Origin: Henckelia pumila
Lineage: Eukaryota > Streptophyta > Magnoliopsida > Lamiales > Gesneriaceae
Assembly (NCBI RefSeq): GCF_033568475.1
Contig: NC_133122.1
Location: 151,790,861-151,854,860, forward strand
DNA: 64,000 nucleotides
Direction of reading: 5' to 3'
A program made the position numbers and the translations under genes. The notes under the pieces are model-generated. The model ran no database searches. It was not told the origin of the DNA and saw nothing but the letters and a program-made list of their open reading frames with translations. Shown here in pieces: positions 35,410-47,485 of this stretch. The stretch's first letter is position 1; the number at the start of each line of letters is the position of its first letter.

Positions 35410-36633
35410 CCTCTTATACGAGTTTTTATGAAATAAAAATTATGTAATTTCAATGTATATACGTTAAATATATATATAATAAGATCTAAAAGTATATATG
35501 TATCTCAATTTTCATAAATAGTTAGGACGACTTAGGAAAAGTAAATTTTTTGTTAGGTATGTTTGCTTTTTTACAATTTTGGTCTTCCATATATATTATC
35601 AAATTTTAATTTTATTTCACTGTTTTTGTTTGTTTGTTTGTTTTTTTGGACAATTTTAGTCATTTTTCAACATGGTGCTGATGTGACACCGATAAATATT
35701 GATGTATATAGTGTCACATAAAAACTGTAATAAAAAATGACTAATTTCCAAAAATAAGAAGATACATGACTAAAACTGAAATTTGATAACATCGAAAGCC
35801 AAAATCGCAAAGAAACAAACATATATTACCAAAAATCCATTTTTTTTCCCAAATATCATTTTGTATACATCTATTTTGGCTTCACAATATGGCTATATAT
35901 ATATAGATAGATAGAGGTTTTTTTAAGGGACCGGAGGGGTTAATTGACCCCTTGTGACTTGTGATGGTCTGATGGATGCATGTAGGCCACCCTCATGTTG
36001 AAAAACATGCATTAGATATCAACAAAACTTCAAATTTTGTAGGCCTTCTTCTCTTATTATCTTCTTAACACATCACGATTCTTGAATGTTCTTTGTTCCA
36101 TTACTGAGCTTTATGGCCGAATAAGATTGTAAAATCAAATATGTTCAGCTCATGTACTTCAAAATGGTTCCATGGGGAAACGCAAGTGGCCACACCCCAT
36201 GTGCATACCAAATCACATTTCTTATATATATAAATATTTATAATTAAGTAGTTAGCTAATCTTCTCAATCGAGCTGGAAAGCACTCTGATCAATGAAAAT
36301 TTGAATATCCCCCCAATGATAAAGATTGGCTTCAAGATAATTTATTTATTTGGTTAGTAACCTAAATTATCTTATCCTAAAATCACGGGTACTTGAATAG
36401 TTTGACGAGGTTAATTATAAGTTTTTTTAAAAAATCTCGAGGAAAGATTTGTTATAATCGAGTCTTGAATTCGATATCTCGTTTAGAACTCGTAATTTAG
36501 TGTTATATATATAAGTTTACTTACTCTGTTTATTTATTTTATACATTCAAATTAATCTCAATTCGATCGAGTTGTTTAAATTTGGTAGTATGCACAAGTA
36601 ATTGTTTGATTAGTTAAACAAATGAGTTGGACG
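34116..36633. other. AT-rich intergenic region, nothing recognised
   Basis: Holds a (TA)n tract at about 35361-35404 and short GATA repeats near 35903-35912. No ORF above 67 codons. Confidence 0.55.
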
Positions 36634-36804
36634 TAGGGATGGCAATTTTTCCCGCGGGTTCGGGTGCCCGCGGGGAAAATCCGAAACGGGACTGGTTTGG
36701 GGAAGTATTTTCGGGTATGAGTTCGGGTTCGGGGATTTTTAAAAATCCCCGAAATATATTGGGGCGGGTATGGGGATGTTATCCCCATCCCCAAACCCAC
36801 CCCG

Positions 36805-36871
<67 letters not shown>

Positions 36872-37535
36872 AAATATTGTAATTATAAAATTTTATTAAA
36901 TCTAAAATATTATTAAAAAATTAAAATTAAAGTATTATTATTATTTCATTAATATATTTTTTTATACATTATATATAATACATTCTTTTATGATAGCTTA
37001 GTTTTTTATAACATAAAAATATTATTTGAATCTCATTCATGTTACATACACATATAAAGTATTTATATTAGTCTAAATATATATTATTTATTTTGATAAA
37101 TTTAAAAACAATATATAATCTTAATAAATTTTTGATACATAGTATTTTTATTTAAAATATTAATTTTTATTTATAGAAATATTTTTTATTTAAAATATTT
37201 TTATTAATTTTAAAAGTTAGTTTTATAATAAAAAATTTGACCCAAAATATTTTAGGTATTTTATTATAAAATTGAATAATAATTTTTATATAATAATATT
37301 TACTAATTCATATATATATATATATAAATAAATAAAATTTATTTATAATATAAATAAATAAATATATTTTCGGGTATGGGTATGGGGATGAGGATTTGAT
37401 CCCCGCGGGGATGGGTATGGGGAATCCCCGATAAAAATTAATGGGGATTGAGGCGGGTACGGGGATCGAATTTGAATTCGGGGATGGGGATGGGGAAGAC
37501 ATCCCCATCCCCGAACCGCCCCATTGCCATCCCTA
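36634..37535. mobile_element. hAT-like non-autonomous element, copy 2 (about 900 bp)
   Basis: Starts TAGGGATGGCAATTTTTCCC and ends GCCCCATTGCCATCCCTA. AGTTGGAC is repeated at both ends (8 bp exact if the last A of the right end is counted as target). GC-rich termini made of GGGGATGGG/CCCCATCCC words surround an AT-rich core with an (ATA)n microsatellite (about 36806-36870). Same end structure and target rule as 5246-5736, but a different core. Confidence 0.8.
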
Positions 37536-37639
37536 GTTGGACTTGGACGAGGAAGTTGTCTTTGGCAGATTTAGATGTCCCTCTTAACAAGTGAATTATT
37601 TTAAGAAAAAAATTGTAAGTTTATATTTTAAATTTATTT

Positions 37640-38520
37640 TTTAAATGATGAGAATTCAATCAAAGTAAAAAGATAAAGTGTTGATAAAATAGAAAGATAT
37701 TTTTATTGGTACAAGACCCTTTGGATAAAGTCTAAAAGCAAATCCATCAGTCTTAGGTCCAAACTGAACAATATCATTACACAACAAGTGGTACCAAAGT
37801 CATGTTCTAGATTATCCATTCGGGTGGAATCCTCACATACTTAAACAAAGGAGGTGAGAGCTCTCAGTAAATGATCCGTGATGTGCTCTCGAGGCAGGTA
37901 GTACTCCAAGTATTTCACATAATATGTGTGCTCACAATGTACAAGAGCAGTGGTCTCGATTGGAGGATAGACAGATTTGAGGAGAGACCCAAACCATGAG
38001 AATAATGATAGTCTTTCATACGAAGGGAGGATTGTTGAGAATTCAACAAAAGTCCCACATGTTGAGCATAAACCCTCATGTTTTTGCTTTTAGATTTGTC
38101 TCAAATGTTTTTATATCAATGGAGATATCTTTACATCTTATTAACTCCTGATCTGGACCGCCATTAATCTTATGGTCCGGACCTCTCTTCAAGCCTATCT
38201 CGTTATCTAGATCCCCTCAACTTTGAGGATCTTGAACTACAATCTAGGCTACTCCTCTTCACTGCGTTGAGAATACACACCTTACGTGAAATACTTGGAG
38301 CACCACATGCTTCAAGAGCTCACTAAGGATTTACTTGGAGCCCTCACCTCCCTCGTTTAGGTATACAAGGATTCCATCCATATATATGGCTCGATCTAGA
38401 CTATGGCTTTGATACCATTTGTTATACAATAAGCTCACACATCTCCACAATTACATGGTCTTATCCACTTTGGGCGATCGTCATGGATCTGCTTTTGAAT
38501 TTTCTCCAAAAGGCCTCCGT
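37640..38520. mobile_element. Two decayed TRIM-like elements in inverted orientation
   Basis: The left one runs on +: TGGTACCAAAGTC (PBS-like, about 37789), an internal region, and GGAGGATTGTTGAG (PPT-like, about 38026). The right one runs on minus: GGTATCAAAGCC (PBS-like, complement near 38411) and an internal region that is the reverse complement of the left one (for example CTCCAAGTATTTCAC near 37909 against GTGAAATACTTGGAG near 38286). Terminal pieces carry CACTTTGGGC and CAAAAGGCCTC as in the 19.7-kb TRIM. The right end is cut by a gypsy LTR at about 38525. Confidence 0.6.
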
Positions 38521-38525
38521 TGACC

Positions 38526-39085
38526 CGTCCTGGATAACCTACTATTTTGAACTTAAATAGCAATTAACATAAATAGATAACCATAATCAGAGTAAACTGT
38601 AGAAACTTAAAGCAAGTACCAACCTGTCAGTATACAACTGAAAAAAAAACTGGAAACCCAATAAACTAATTATACAACCCAATCAAATGAAATAAATACC
38701 AAAAATAAACTTAACTAAGTCCGAAAACTTCTGCTCCCAAGCCCTGTTCACTGATCAATCTCTGACCCAAATCCTACAACCTGCAAACCCGGACTGTCGA
38801 ATGGGGTGTTCGAAATAAAAAATAGGGACGTGAGTGCTAACGATCAGTGCATAAATATTATTATACATGTTTATTCAATGTATGCAACATGAAACATGAA
38901 TGATCTGATAGACATGGATCAAACTCTAAAATATCATGCTCAAAACGTAGGCACCACCAATATGCGTACGCTACTCTGAAGATACAGTGGGTGCCACATA
39001 TACTGACTACGATCTTGGAATTCCACCATCCTGGATGATCGCACATGCTGCTCCGTCCATCCAGTGGGTGTCACATGGTATTCGA
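38526..39085 (-). repeat. Partial LTR of the older gypsy family
   Basis: Begins near TGACCCGTCCTGGATAACCTAC, matching the start of the LTRs at 39284, 57396, 57635, 58027 and 63954. The phrase GGGACGTGAGTGCTAACGATCAG near 38824 recurs in those copies. It stops inside the LTR and passes into a gag start fragment. Confidence 0.6.
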
Positions 39086-39100
39086 TTGTAGAAAGAAAAA

Positions 39101-39205
39101 TTATGGCTGATGGTGACGATGCTCTCGGCGTCGACCGCAACCCTCATCATCATCTTCCCATAGGCCCACACTGTCGTGAATGCTCTTGTCACCTCGTCCT
39201 GCCAT
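39101..39205 (-). pseudogene. Gypsy gag N-terminal fragment
   Basis: Starts at ATG 39205, 60 bp from the PBS, and gives about 34 residues rich in Asp, Arg and His (GLWEDDDEGCGRRREHRHHQ), like the start of the gag at 63878. A stop ends it and the rest of gag and pol is missing. Confidence 0.55.
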
Positions 39206-39264
39206 CTACAAGACAAGACAAAATTCAAATCCAAAGTAAGATTCTATATCCCAAAATATTAATG

Positions 39265-39279
39265 CATGCTCTGATACCA
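39265..39279 (-). other. Gypsy primer-binding site
   Basis: The minus strand reads TGGTATCAGAGCATG, next to the LTR that starts at 39284. Confidence 0.75.
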
Positions 39280-39283
39280 TAAA

Positions 39284-40062
39284 TGTAGTGACTCGCATCG
39301 GAATCACCTACTAAGCAATCCTTATGCACAAAATTAAATCTTGAAAATAATCATGTAATTCAGTGGATAAAATAAATCCCAAATCTGAAACAACAGTCTA
39401 AAATGTTGTTTAAGGTACAACAATATCGAATAACATTGTATCAAACCAAACCAGAAATAAATTAAAAGTCACTAAACCAGACAACCGGGAATCTCAACGG
39501 CGCTGCTCCTTGCCTCGAGGCTCACTCTTTCCTGCATCATCCAACCTGAGGCCTGCCTCGCAAAATGGGGTGTCTAAGATGAAAAAACAGGTACGTGAGC
39601 GCTAATGCCCAGTACGATAAATATGAGTATAAAAACCTATATGTGCATGCAAAATGATGTGAACTGGGTGACTGGATCAACGAGGAAACACATGCTCAGA
39701 TTGGAGGTGCCAAAGTGTCTAGTATCACTCGGAAGTACTCCTCTAGATTAAAAGTACAATATACAGACGTGTATTTGGAATATCCTGGAAACATCAGAGC
39801 ATTACGTGTCCATCGGCCATGTGACTCGTGATGTCCAATCGTCCACAATATAGGGTGGAGAGGCCCAACTAAACTATGACTATCTCGAAGGAGTTACGGC
39901 TCAACATGATAAATGATCATGCGTCATAAGAACAGTAAATACATGCATATCATGGCAGGTAAATGCAACACATAAGAATGCATACTCAGCTAGATATATC
40001 AGTCAGTTCTTGCATACCTCTATAGGTCAAGTCTAGGTGAACCGCTTAGTATCCAAGCCTAT
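39284..40062 (-). repeat. Older gypsy LTR, first part (split by the composite element)
   Basis: Starts TGTAGTGACTCG and runs to CCTAT, where the composite element inserts. It resumes at 54372-55127, giving about 1535 bp in all and ending TTACTACA. Order of motifs matches the LTR at 58027. Confidence 0.7.
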
Positions 40063-42080
40063 TGTGAGACCTCGGTTCTAAACATCTAATTAAGGAGTAA
40101 ACAATAAATAAGCAACCAAGATCTAAGAACTAAAAGCAAAGCAAAGGAAAAAAAAAAAAATTTTAAAGAGGGCCGCGCTCGGGCGGCCGAAAACCGCCGC
40201 TCGAGCGCGCCCTGGACAGAGGCGCTACTGATCTCAGAGTGGGGTGCGCTCGGGCTGCTAAAAATTGCAGCTCGGGCGCCCCCTACAGCAGAAACAGAAC
40301 AGCAAAAAAACATGCTTTGCAACTCCATCTAAAACTATTCCAATGCAATCCAAATCAACACATACATTATAAATGCAGTTCCTCCGATTAATACATGAAG
40401 TTCTAGAGTTTAACAACTACTCCAAAATAGAACATGCCATGATAACAACACGGCAAAGCTTGCATGTCAATACAACATAATAACGAAGTTCGATATCTAA
40501 ACATGTTCTAACAACACTAAGTAGACATGCTGACACGACTTCTAAACCGAGTCTCACTGCTACAACTTTCTCTCGGAGCTAACCATGCCTCTTCTGACTT
40601 GATCCTGCCCCACCTGTTGCCAAGTACACATACAAAACAAAGCAACAGCCGGATAACCGGTGAGAACGACATTCCCAGTAAAAGCAACATAACAATTTAT
40701 ACAACAATCAACATGCTTTCAATACAACAATTAAATTAATAACAACGTAATGAATGCATGTCTTTTAAACCGGGATATCAATCTGATAAACGAGGGATTG
40801 CTGCTGTGCTTTTGGGATCCCGAGGATAAGATCACGTAAAAACTCACCGACCCTCCCAATCTAGGTGGTGCCACGTATCCCACTCCTCTAGACTTTGAGC
40901 AACCATAATGAGTATGCTAGCACTAGGCGAAATACTACAACCTAGGCCACTCAATCATAGTTCCCAAACGTCTAAACAAAAAGGGCGGTTCTGCCCGCTG
41001 AAAACAAGATTGGCTCAAGATGAATGCATAACATAAATATAACACATAAGTCATTTAACAAAAGCCAATACAATCAAACAAGACACAAGTTCCTCATGCT
41101 AGAACAAGTGTAAATGCAAGTATGTGATTTCAAAGGGAAAACTCGAGAACCACAGTCCCGAGTATGCTATCCCGCTACGATGACTGCTTTTACCTTTCAA
41201 TGCAGTAGCTTCCAACTCTGGATACGCTACAAAAGAGACTGTATCAACAACTATACAATCTAACAACAACAAGGCAACGTTTCAAGGAAATGCTCTATAC
41301 CGTTCTTTGTTCAAATCTCGGAAACGATCAAACAGCTGCTAACTCTGGGGTTGATACCTCCAAACAAATCTGTACGGAGACAAAAGAATGATCAACAACC
41401 AAGATCAACTTATAAGCCAAGTTCCAACAACTCAAAACGGTTCAAAATCCCCAAAACTCAAACCGACGGCATAACGGCTATAACTGAACAAACCGGCAAC
41501 GCAGACAGCAGTTCAATACCGATATCAACTCAACTCAATGCTAATACAACAACAACAAGGCAAACCCAACACATCTCAAAACTCACATTTTCGAAAATAG
41601 CTTCCAAAAATCATAATAATTCCGAACGTCGCTCTATTTCAAAACCGAGAGATAATAAACGATCAGAACTCCGTCAAGAACAACATACTAGAATCTAAAT
41701 CGATTCTAACAACCTCCGAAAATCAAAACATATCTGATCGGAGAAATACTTAAGGTATAATGGAGCTCTCACTGCTGTGATCACTAATCTGCCTTCAGAA
41801 TTAATTTCTAACGGCCGGATCGAGCTCGGGAGGAAATCTGGAAGCTTGAAATCCAAAAGGGGCGCTTCAATGGAGTCTCTCGGTTGTTGTGGAGGAGGAG
41901 AAGGACTTTGGAAAACAATTTCAAGTATAGATAATATATAAAAATCAATATTTGCGTTTTAGTCCCTGAAATTTCCAAAATTTGCAAAAAGGACCCTGAT
42001 CAAAATCAAACCGGCTCGAGAACTCTGTAATCTCTGATTAACTCAAATAAACTCATTTAAGATAAAAATGGGGCGTTACA
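40063..42080 (-). repeat. Composite element left LTR (3' LTR, 2018 bp)
   Basis: TGTGAGACCTCGG ... GGGGCGTTACA on +. Nearly identical to 52351-54366. Contains a GC-rich inverted motif (about 40170-40270: GCGCTCGGGCGG, CCGCCGCTCGAGCGC, GCAGCTCGGGCGCC). Confidence 0.9.
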
Positions 42081-44660
42081 ATTCTCCCCCACTAAGAAGA
42101 GATTTCGTCCTCGAAATCAATGAGAACCACAACTCATAAGATAGAATAAAGAACTAAAGACAGTAAGAAGAACTCACGTCATCCGAATAACTCCGGAAAT
42201 CGCTGTCTCATGCCAGAATCTGTCTCCCAAGTCGCTTCCTCGACGCCGTGACGGCTCCACTGCACTTTCACTAACGGGATTGACTTGGTTCTGAGTTGCT
42301 TTTATTTCCGATCAAGGATCTGAATCGGTCGTTCAAAGTAGCTCAGAGTCTCGTCTAACTCGGCTTTGTCAGGCTGAAGGATATGAGAAGAATCTGGATG
42401 ATACTTTCGCAGCATAGAGACGTGAAAAACTTCGTGAATACCAGATAAAGACGGAGGAAGTGCAAGTCTGTAGGCAAGATCGCCTATCTTCTCGAGAATC
42501 TCGTACGGCCCGATGAATCTCGGAGATAAATTCCCTCTCTTACCGAATCTGACAGTGCCTCTGAAAGGAGAAATCTTAAGGAAAACACGGTCTCCCTGCT
42601 CAAAACTCAGAGGTCGACGTCTAACATTTGCATACTTCGCCTACCTATCTTGAGCTGACTTCATTCTGTTCTGAATGATCTTAACCTGCTCTGCCATATC
42701 TCTAAGCATATCCGGTCCCAAATCTGGTGACTCGGACAAGTCATCCCAAAACAACGGAGATCGGCATTTCTTACCGTACAATGCCTCAAAAGGCGCCATA
42801 CCGATACTCGCTTGGAAGCTGTTGTTGTAAGAAAACTTGACAAGAGGCAAAGAATCCTGCCAACTAGTGCCAAAGTCTAGCACTACCGCTCGCAGCATAT
42901 CCTCTAACGTCTGGATAGTTCGCTCTGACTGTCCATCGGTCTGAGGATGATAAGCTGTACTCAGATGCAATCGAGTACCAAGTGCCCCCTGAAGACTGTG
43001 CCAGAAGTGAGAAGTGAATCTAGGATCTCTGTCTGAAACGATCCACTTCGGCACACCATGCAATCTCACAACATTGCTAACATACAACTCAGCCATCTAA
43101 TCATGACGATACGTCATCTTGTACGGAATAAAATAAGCAGATTTCGTCAATCGGTCGATCACTACCCAAATGGCATCGCATCCTCGAACGGATCGTGGTA
43201 GCTTCGTGACGAAATCCATAGAAATGTGATCCCATTTCCATTCAGGAACAGATAAACTGTGCAACAGACCTCCTGGTTGCTTCCGTTCTGCTTTCACCTG
43301 TTGACAATTCAAACACCGAGATACAAACCTCGCTACGTCGCTCTTCATTCTCTTCCACCAGAACTGGTTCTTCAGATCGTTGTACATCTTACGACCTCCA
43401 GGATGAATACTGAACCGACTGCAATAAGCCTCTCGGAGAATACGCTGTCTCAACTCCGAAATATCAGGCACAACAAGACGGTTATTCACGAACAAGACAT
43501 CATCTCTAACCTGGAATTCAGACTGATGACCCGATCTGACTTTCTCTACTGAAATCTGGATGCTCGGCTCAGACTTCTGTGCTTCTTTGATTGCAATAAA
43601 CAACTCCGGTTCGGCTAGAATAGCAAACACTCTGATAGTCTCCCTATCTGTTTCAAACTCTAAACCAGAAGTGCAACAATCATCGATCAACTGAGAAACA
43701 CCAATAGTAGAAAGAGATAAAGAACAAAGCTTTCGGCTCAACGCATCTGCAACTGCATTCGACTTCCCCGGATAATACTTGATCTCACAGTCGAAATTTT
43801 TCAACAGATCTAACCACCTTCTCTGTCTCATATTCAGCTCTGCCTGAGAAAACAAGTACTTAAGACTCTTATGATCAGAAAAGATCTTGAAGGACTCACC
43901 ATAAAGATAGTGACGCCAGATCTTCAAAGCAAAGACGATCGCAGCTAGTTCAAGATCATGGACCGGATAACGAGTCTCGTGCGGTTTCAGCTGCCTCGAT
44001 GCGTACGCCACCACATGCTTATGCTGCATAAGAACACAACCCAAGCCTTGGTTAGAAGCATCACAATAGACTGTGAAACCTCCAGTACCCTTCGGAATAG
44101 AAAGAATTGGAGCACTGGTCAGTCTCCTCCTCAGATCAACAAAGCTAGCCTCACAATCTGGAGTCCAAACAAAATGCGCATTCTTCTGAGTCAGCTGGGT
44201 AATTGGCTTGGCAATAGACGAGAAACCCTGATGAAACGACGGTAATAACCAGCTAAACCCATGAAGCTTCGGATCTCCGGCACTGAAGTAGGTCTAGCCC
44301 AATTCATAACCGCTTCAATCTTGCTGGGATCGACAGAAATCCCATCTTCAGAAATAATATGACCGAGAAAGACAACTCGATCTAACCAGAATTCACATTT
44401 AGACAACTTGGCAAACAACTGCTCAACTCGCAAAATCTGCAGTACGGTCCTCAAGTGCTCTGCATGGTCAGTACGGTTCTTCGAGTAGATAAGAATATCA
44501 TCGATAAAGATAATGACGAACTCATCTAAATAACGCTGAAAGATACGGTTTATCAAACCCATAAAAACCGCTGGGGCATTAGTCAAACCGAACGGCATGA
44601 CTATAAACTCAAAGTGAACATACCTCGTCCTGAATGCTGTCTTAGGAACGTCTTCCTCGT
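42081..44660 (-). pseudogene. Partial gypsy pol (RT palm-RNase H-integrase-chromodomain), copy A
   Basis: Nearly identical to copy B but covers only the 3' part of pol, beginning in the RT (just before [14 protein letters not shown] and [11 protein letters not shown]). Integrase HHCC and catalytic blocks are readable. Breaks: TAG at 43097-43099 and TAG at 42641-42643, where copy B has CAG (Gln) in both places, plus a frame change near 44190. PPT and the ATTTCGAGGACGAAAT motif (42102-42117 as complement) are kept at the 3' end. Confidence 0.85.
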
Positions 44661-47342
44661 CATGACTATAAAAATATTAAAAATATTTTTAATAATTTTG
44701 AAAATCCGTATTTTATTTAATTATTATTTAAAGTTGAGTTAGGGTCGTTTCAGTTGGTATCAGAGCATGGTTCTGTTTGGGTTGTGCCACTGCCGGTTGC
44801 AAGAAACTCGAGAAGTCTCGCCTCAAAGTCTGTAAGTTTTTAAAGAATTTATATGTTAGTCATGCTTGAATCGATACTTTAAATGTTTTGATGTCACTTT
44901 TTTTTTAAAAAAAATATTTTCAAAACTAGCTGTTTAATTTATTTAAGTGTGTAGCTCGGTGTTTATTTTTGTTTAAATTTTTTTTTTTTGTAGTTTAAAG
45001 TGTACTATTTGACTGCTTATTTTTATAGCATGTGGTCCCAAGTTAAACGGAATTGGTGTACCAATATTCCTTACTATTTTGGGCAGTACTTGGTTGTTGT
45101 TTGAGTTATTAAGTAGTGTTAGTAATTTTGATGAGATTGTAGGAGTTTGTAGGGAAACATTAAACTTGCGTATTAGGAAATATTAATTGTGTGCTATTAT
45201 TGTAAGTTGTTTTCTTATAACTGGATTTTAATCGGGTACAACTAAGCGAATATTTTATTTAGAAATTTCTAGACATGTGTTTAGTCAGTTAAATTTATGA
45301 ATAGAACTCGTGTGAAGACTTGAGATACAAACTTGGTTTTGATATTATTATGGATAGTTTGAATTTTCTTTGTTTATTTGGGCAAGTATGATTTTTTGGA
45401 AATAGGGAGTCGGTTACTATGAGCCTTTCATTTTTGTGAACCATTATTTCGATCATTAATTTCCTTATGCTTCAATTGTGCTTGCATCCATTGCAAAATA
45501 TACTTTTGAGCATTTGAGATTTCGTTGATCATCAGTTGTTCATTTATGGATTTATATGACATCAGTCAACATTGTATTATGTTACTTTGACCTTGGTTAA
45601 ACTTCATAATAAAATATTGTTTATATTTCGCAAAATCTTCTTCGGTTCTAGAGCCACATGTTGATGTGAGTAAGATCCACCTTGTCTTCCTTTTTGGGTG
45701 ATCTACTCATGTTGTGGTTGACAACTGAATATGTCTTAGGACTGTTGTTTTCCCTAATTATTGAATTGTGTGGACTTCTCTCGACCGAATTCACACCGAT
45801 TGCTCTTAATTGTGCTTTGATTGTTTGAGCATGATTTCATTACCCTTATGAACGATCACGATGTTTGTATCTTGTTGGCTCATATTTATTATTCATGGAG
45901 CCTCTATTATTATTATTCATTCACCCCTAGAATTGAATTATGAGTGAGTTATTTTCACTTATCTAGATTTTTTTTAATTTCAGCTCGTTTTTTTGTAATG
46001 CTTGCATTATTTTATTTCATATTAAGCAGCATTACATGTATGTTTGTTTCCCTTCATGATCCACCAAGACAGGGACTTGGGTGGATTATAGTTTCAACTA
46101 TCATTTCGATTTTTTTGTGTAGAAATTTGGCTCGTAACCGTATAGAAATCGTTTAGACTGTTGGAATTTAGTATTAGTAATAGATAAAATCCTATGTTAT
46201 TGTTGTGATCCGAGGAATGTCGACTACTAGTTATATCTAGTTCTAGCGAGTAGATTGATAGGTAGTAAATTAATTAAATGGGTTGCTTCAATTTTAATAG
46301 GATTGTTAAGAGAACGGATGACTTTGATAAGCTGAATGGGTGATCAATCACAAGATAAGGAAATAGAGTTGCCCCTAGAGACTTTTGAGTACTTTCTATT
46401 AGCGTTATAAGATTTTGTGAATATCAACCAGTAAGACTAATGCACCAACTATGAGCATAGAATGATGAAAAGAATATTTAGGAAGATTTCTGGATAAGCT
46501 ATAGACTTACTTACCGGTGAAATACTAAGGTACTGGAAGATCAACTAGAAAGCCTTTACGATTGGGCTACAAACTCTCCGAGGTGTCCAAATGTATAATA
46601 AGTCCTTGGAATATGAATTCAGGTTATACATATAATAATTTGGGAATTTTTTGATTTAAAAACTTGCTGTCAAGTTGAACTAGGGATTTGAGATATGTCT
46701 TCAAGCGATAAGTAAAAATTGTTTGGTACTTAAAGACCGTCTAATCCTATAGGTGGATGATAACTCGTGGTATATTTTTGAGGTGTAAATTATGGATTTC
46801 TTAGTCATGGTGTAAGGGATTGAACATAAGCCCAAGACCATTAAGTGTAGCACTACTAATAAGTGGAGACCTTTAGAATTTCAAAATGGATATTAAGTTT
46901 TGAAAGGTATCATTGTCCTGTAATATTACCGATTTGGGAATATAATGAAATTTACTCGTTTTGTCCGTTCTTATGCGATTGTCGAGGAGATAGGTAATTT
47001 GTTTTATATGTTGAGCTGGCGCAGAGTTGTTAAGGACGCATGATGGGTTTCATGTGTCGTTGTTGTGGAAGTACGAGTTAGAATCATCTAGTATCTAGAG
47101 GTCCAACGAGGTAGAATTGTATAGTCCCTTAGCTATCCTATTTAGAAGAGTTTAGCATTTAGTTGCTAAGTATTTTGTAGACTTGTTGATTTCTCAAGAG
47201 CTCAAGTTCTAGATTATATGAGTTAAGTTTTGCTGGTGAATAGACATTAAGCATAGTTTTGTTGTTGGGAAGCCTTTAAGTTATGAGAAAGGTCGACATA
47301 AATTATTTATTGGTTTTACGGATATTTATTGATTGAAGTTGC
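44661..47342 (+). mobile_element. Fragment of the LARD family (LTR end plus internal region)
   Basis: Matches 14070-16757 of the intact LARD: the last 90 bp of the LTR, PBS TGGTATCAGAGC (44755-44766) and about 2.6 kb of internal region. It lies opposite in orientation to the surrounding gypsy. Left junction: pol GTCTTCCTC joined to GTCATGACTATAAAA; right junction: TTGAAGTTGCGAT joined to TAACTCAAATAAAC, with GAT shared by both partners. Confidence 0.85.
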
Positions 47343-47387
47343 GATTAACTCAAATAAACTCATTTAAGATAAAAACGGGGCGTTACA
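47343..47387 (-). repeat. 45-bp remnant of a third gypsy LTR
   Basis: GATTAACTCAAATAAACTC through GGGGCGTTACA, identical to the last 45 bp of the full LTRs and placed exactly where the 3' LTR of copy B should end, directly before its PPT complement. Confidence 0.85.
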
Positions 47388-47485
47388 ATTCTCCCCCACT
47401 AAGAAGAGATTTCGTCCTCGAAATCAATGAAAACCACAACACATAAGATAGAATAAAGAACTAAAGACAGTAAGAAGAACTCACG

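Noticed and set aside
36627..36899. Frame with a long Asn run
   Set aside because: Translation of an (AAT)n microsatellite inside a hAT-like element.
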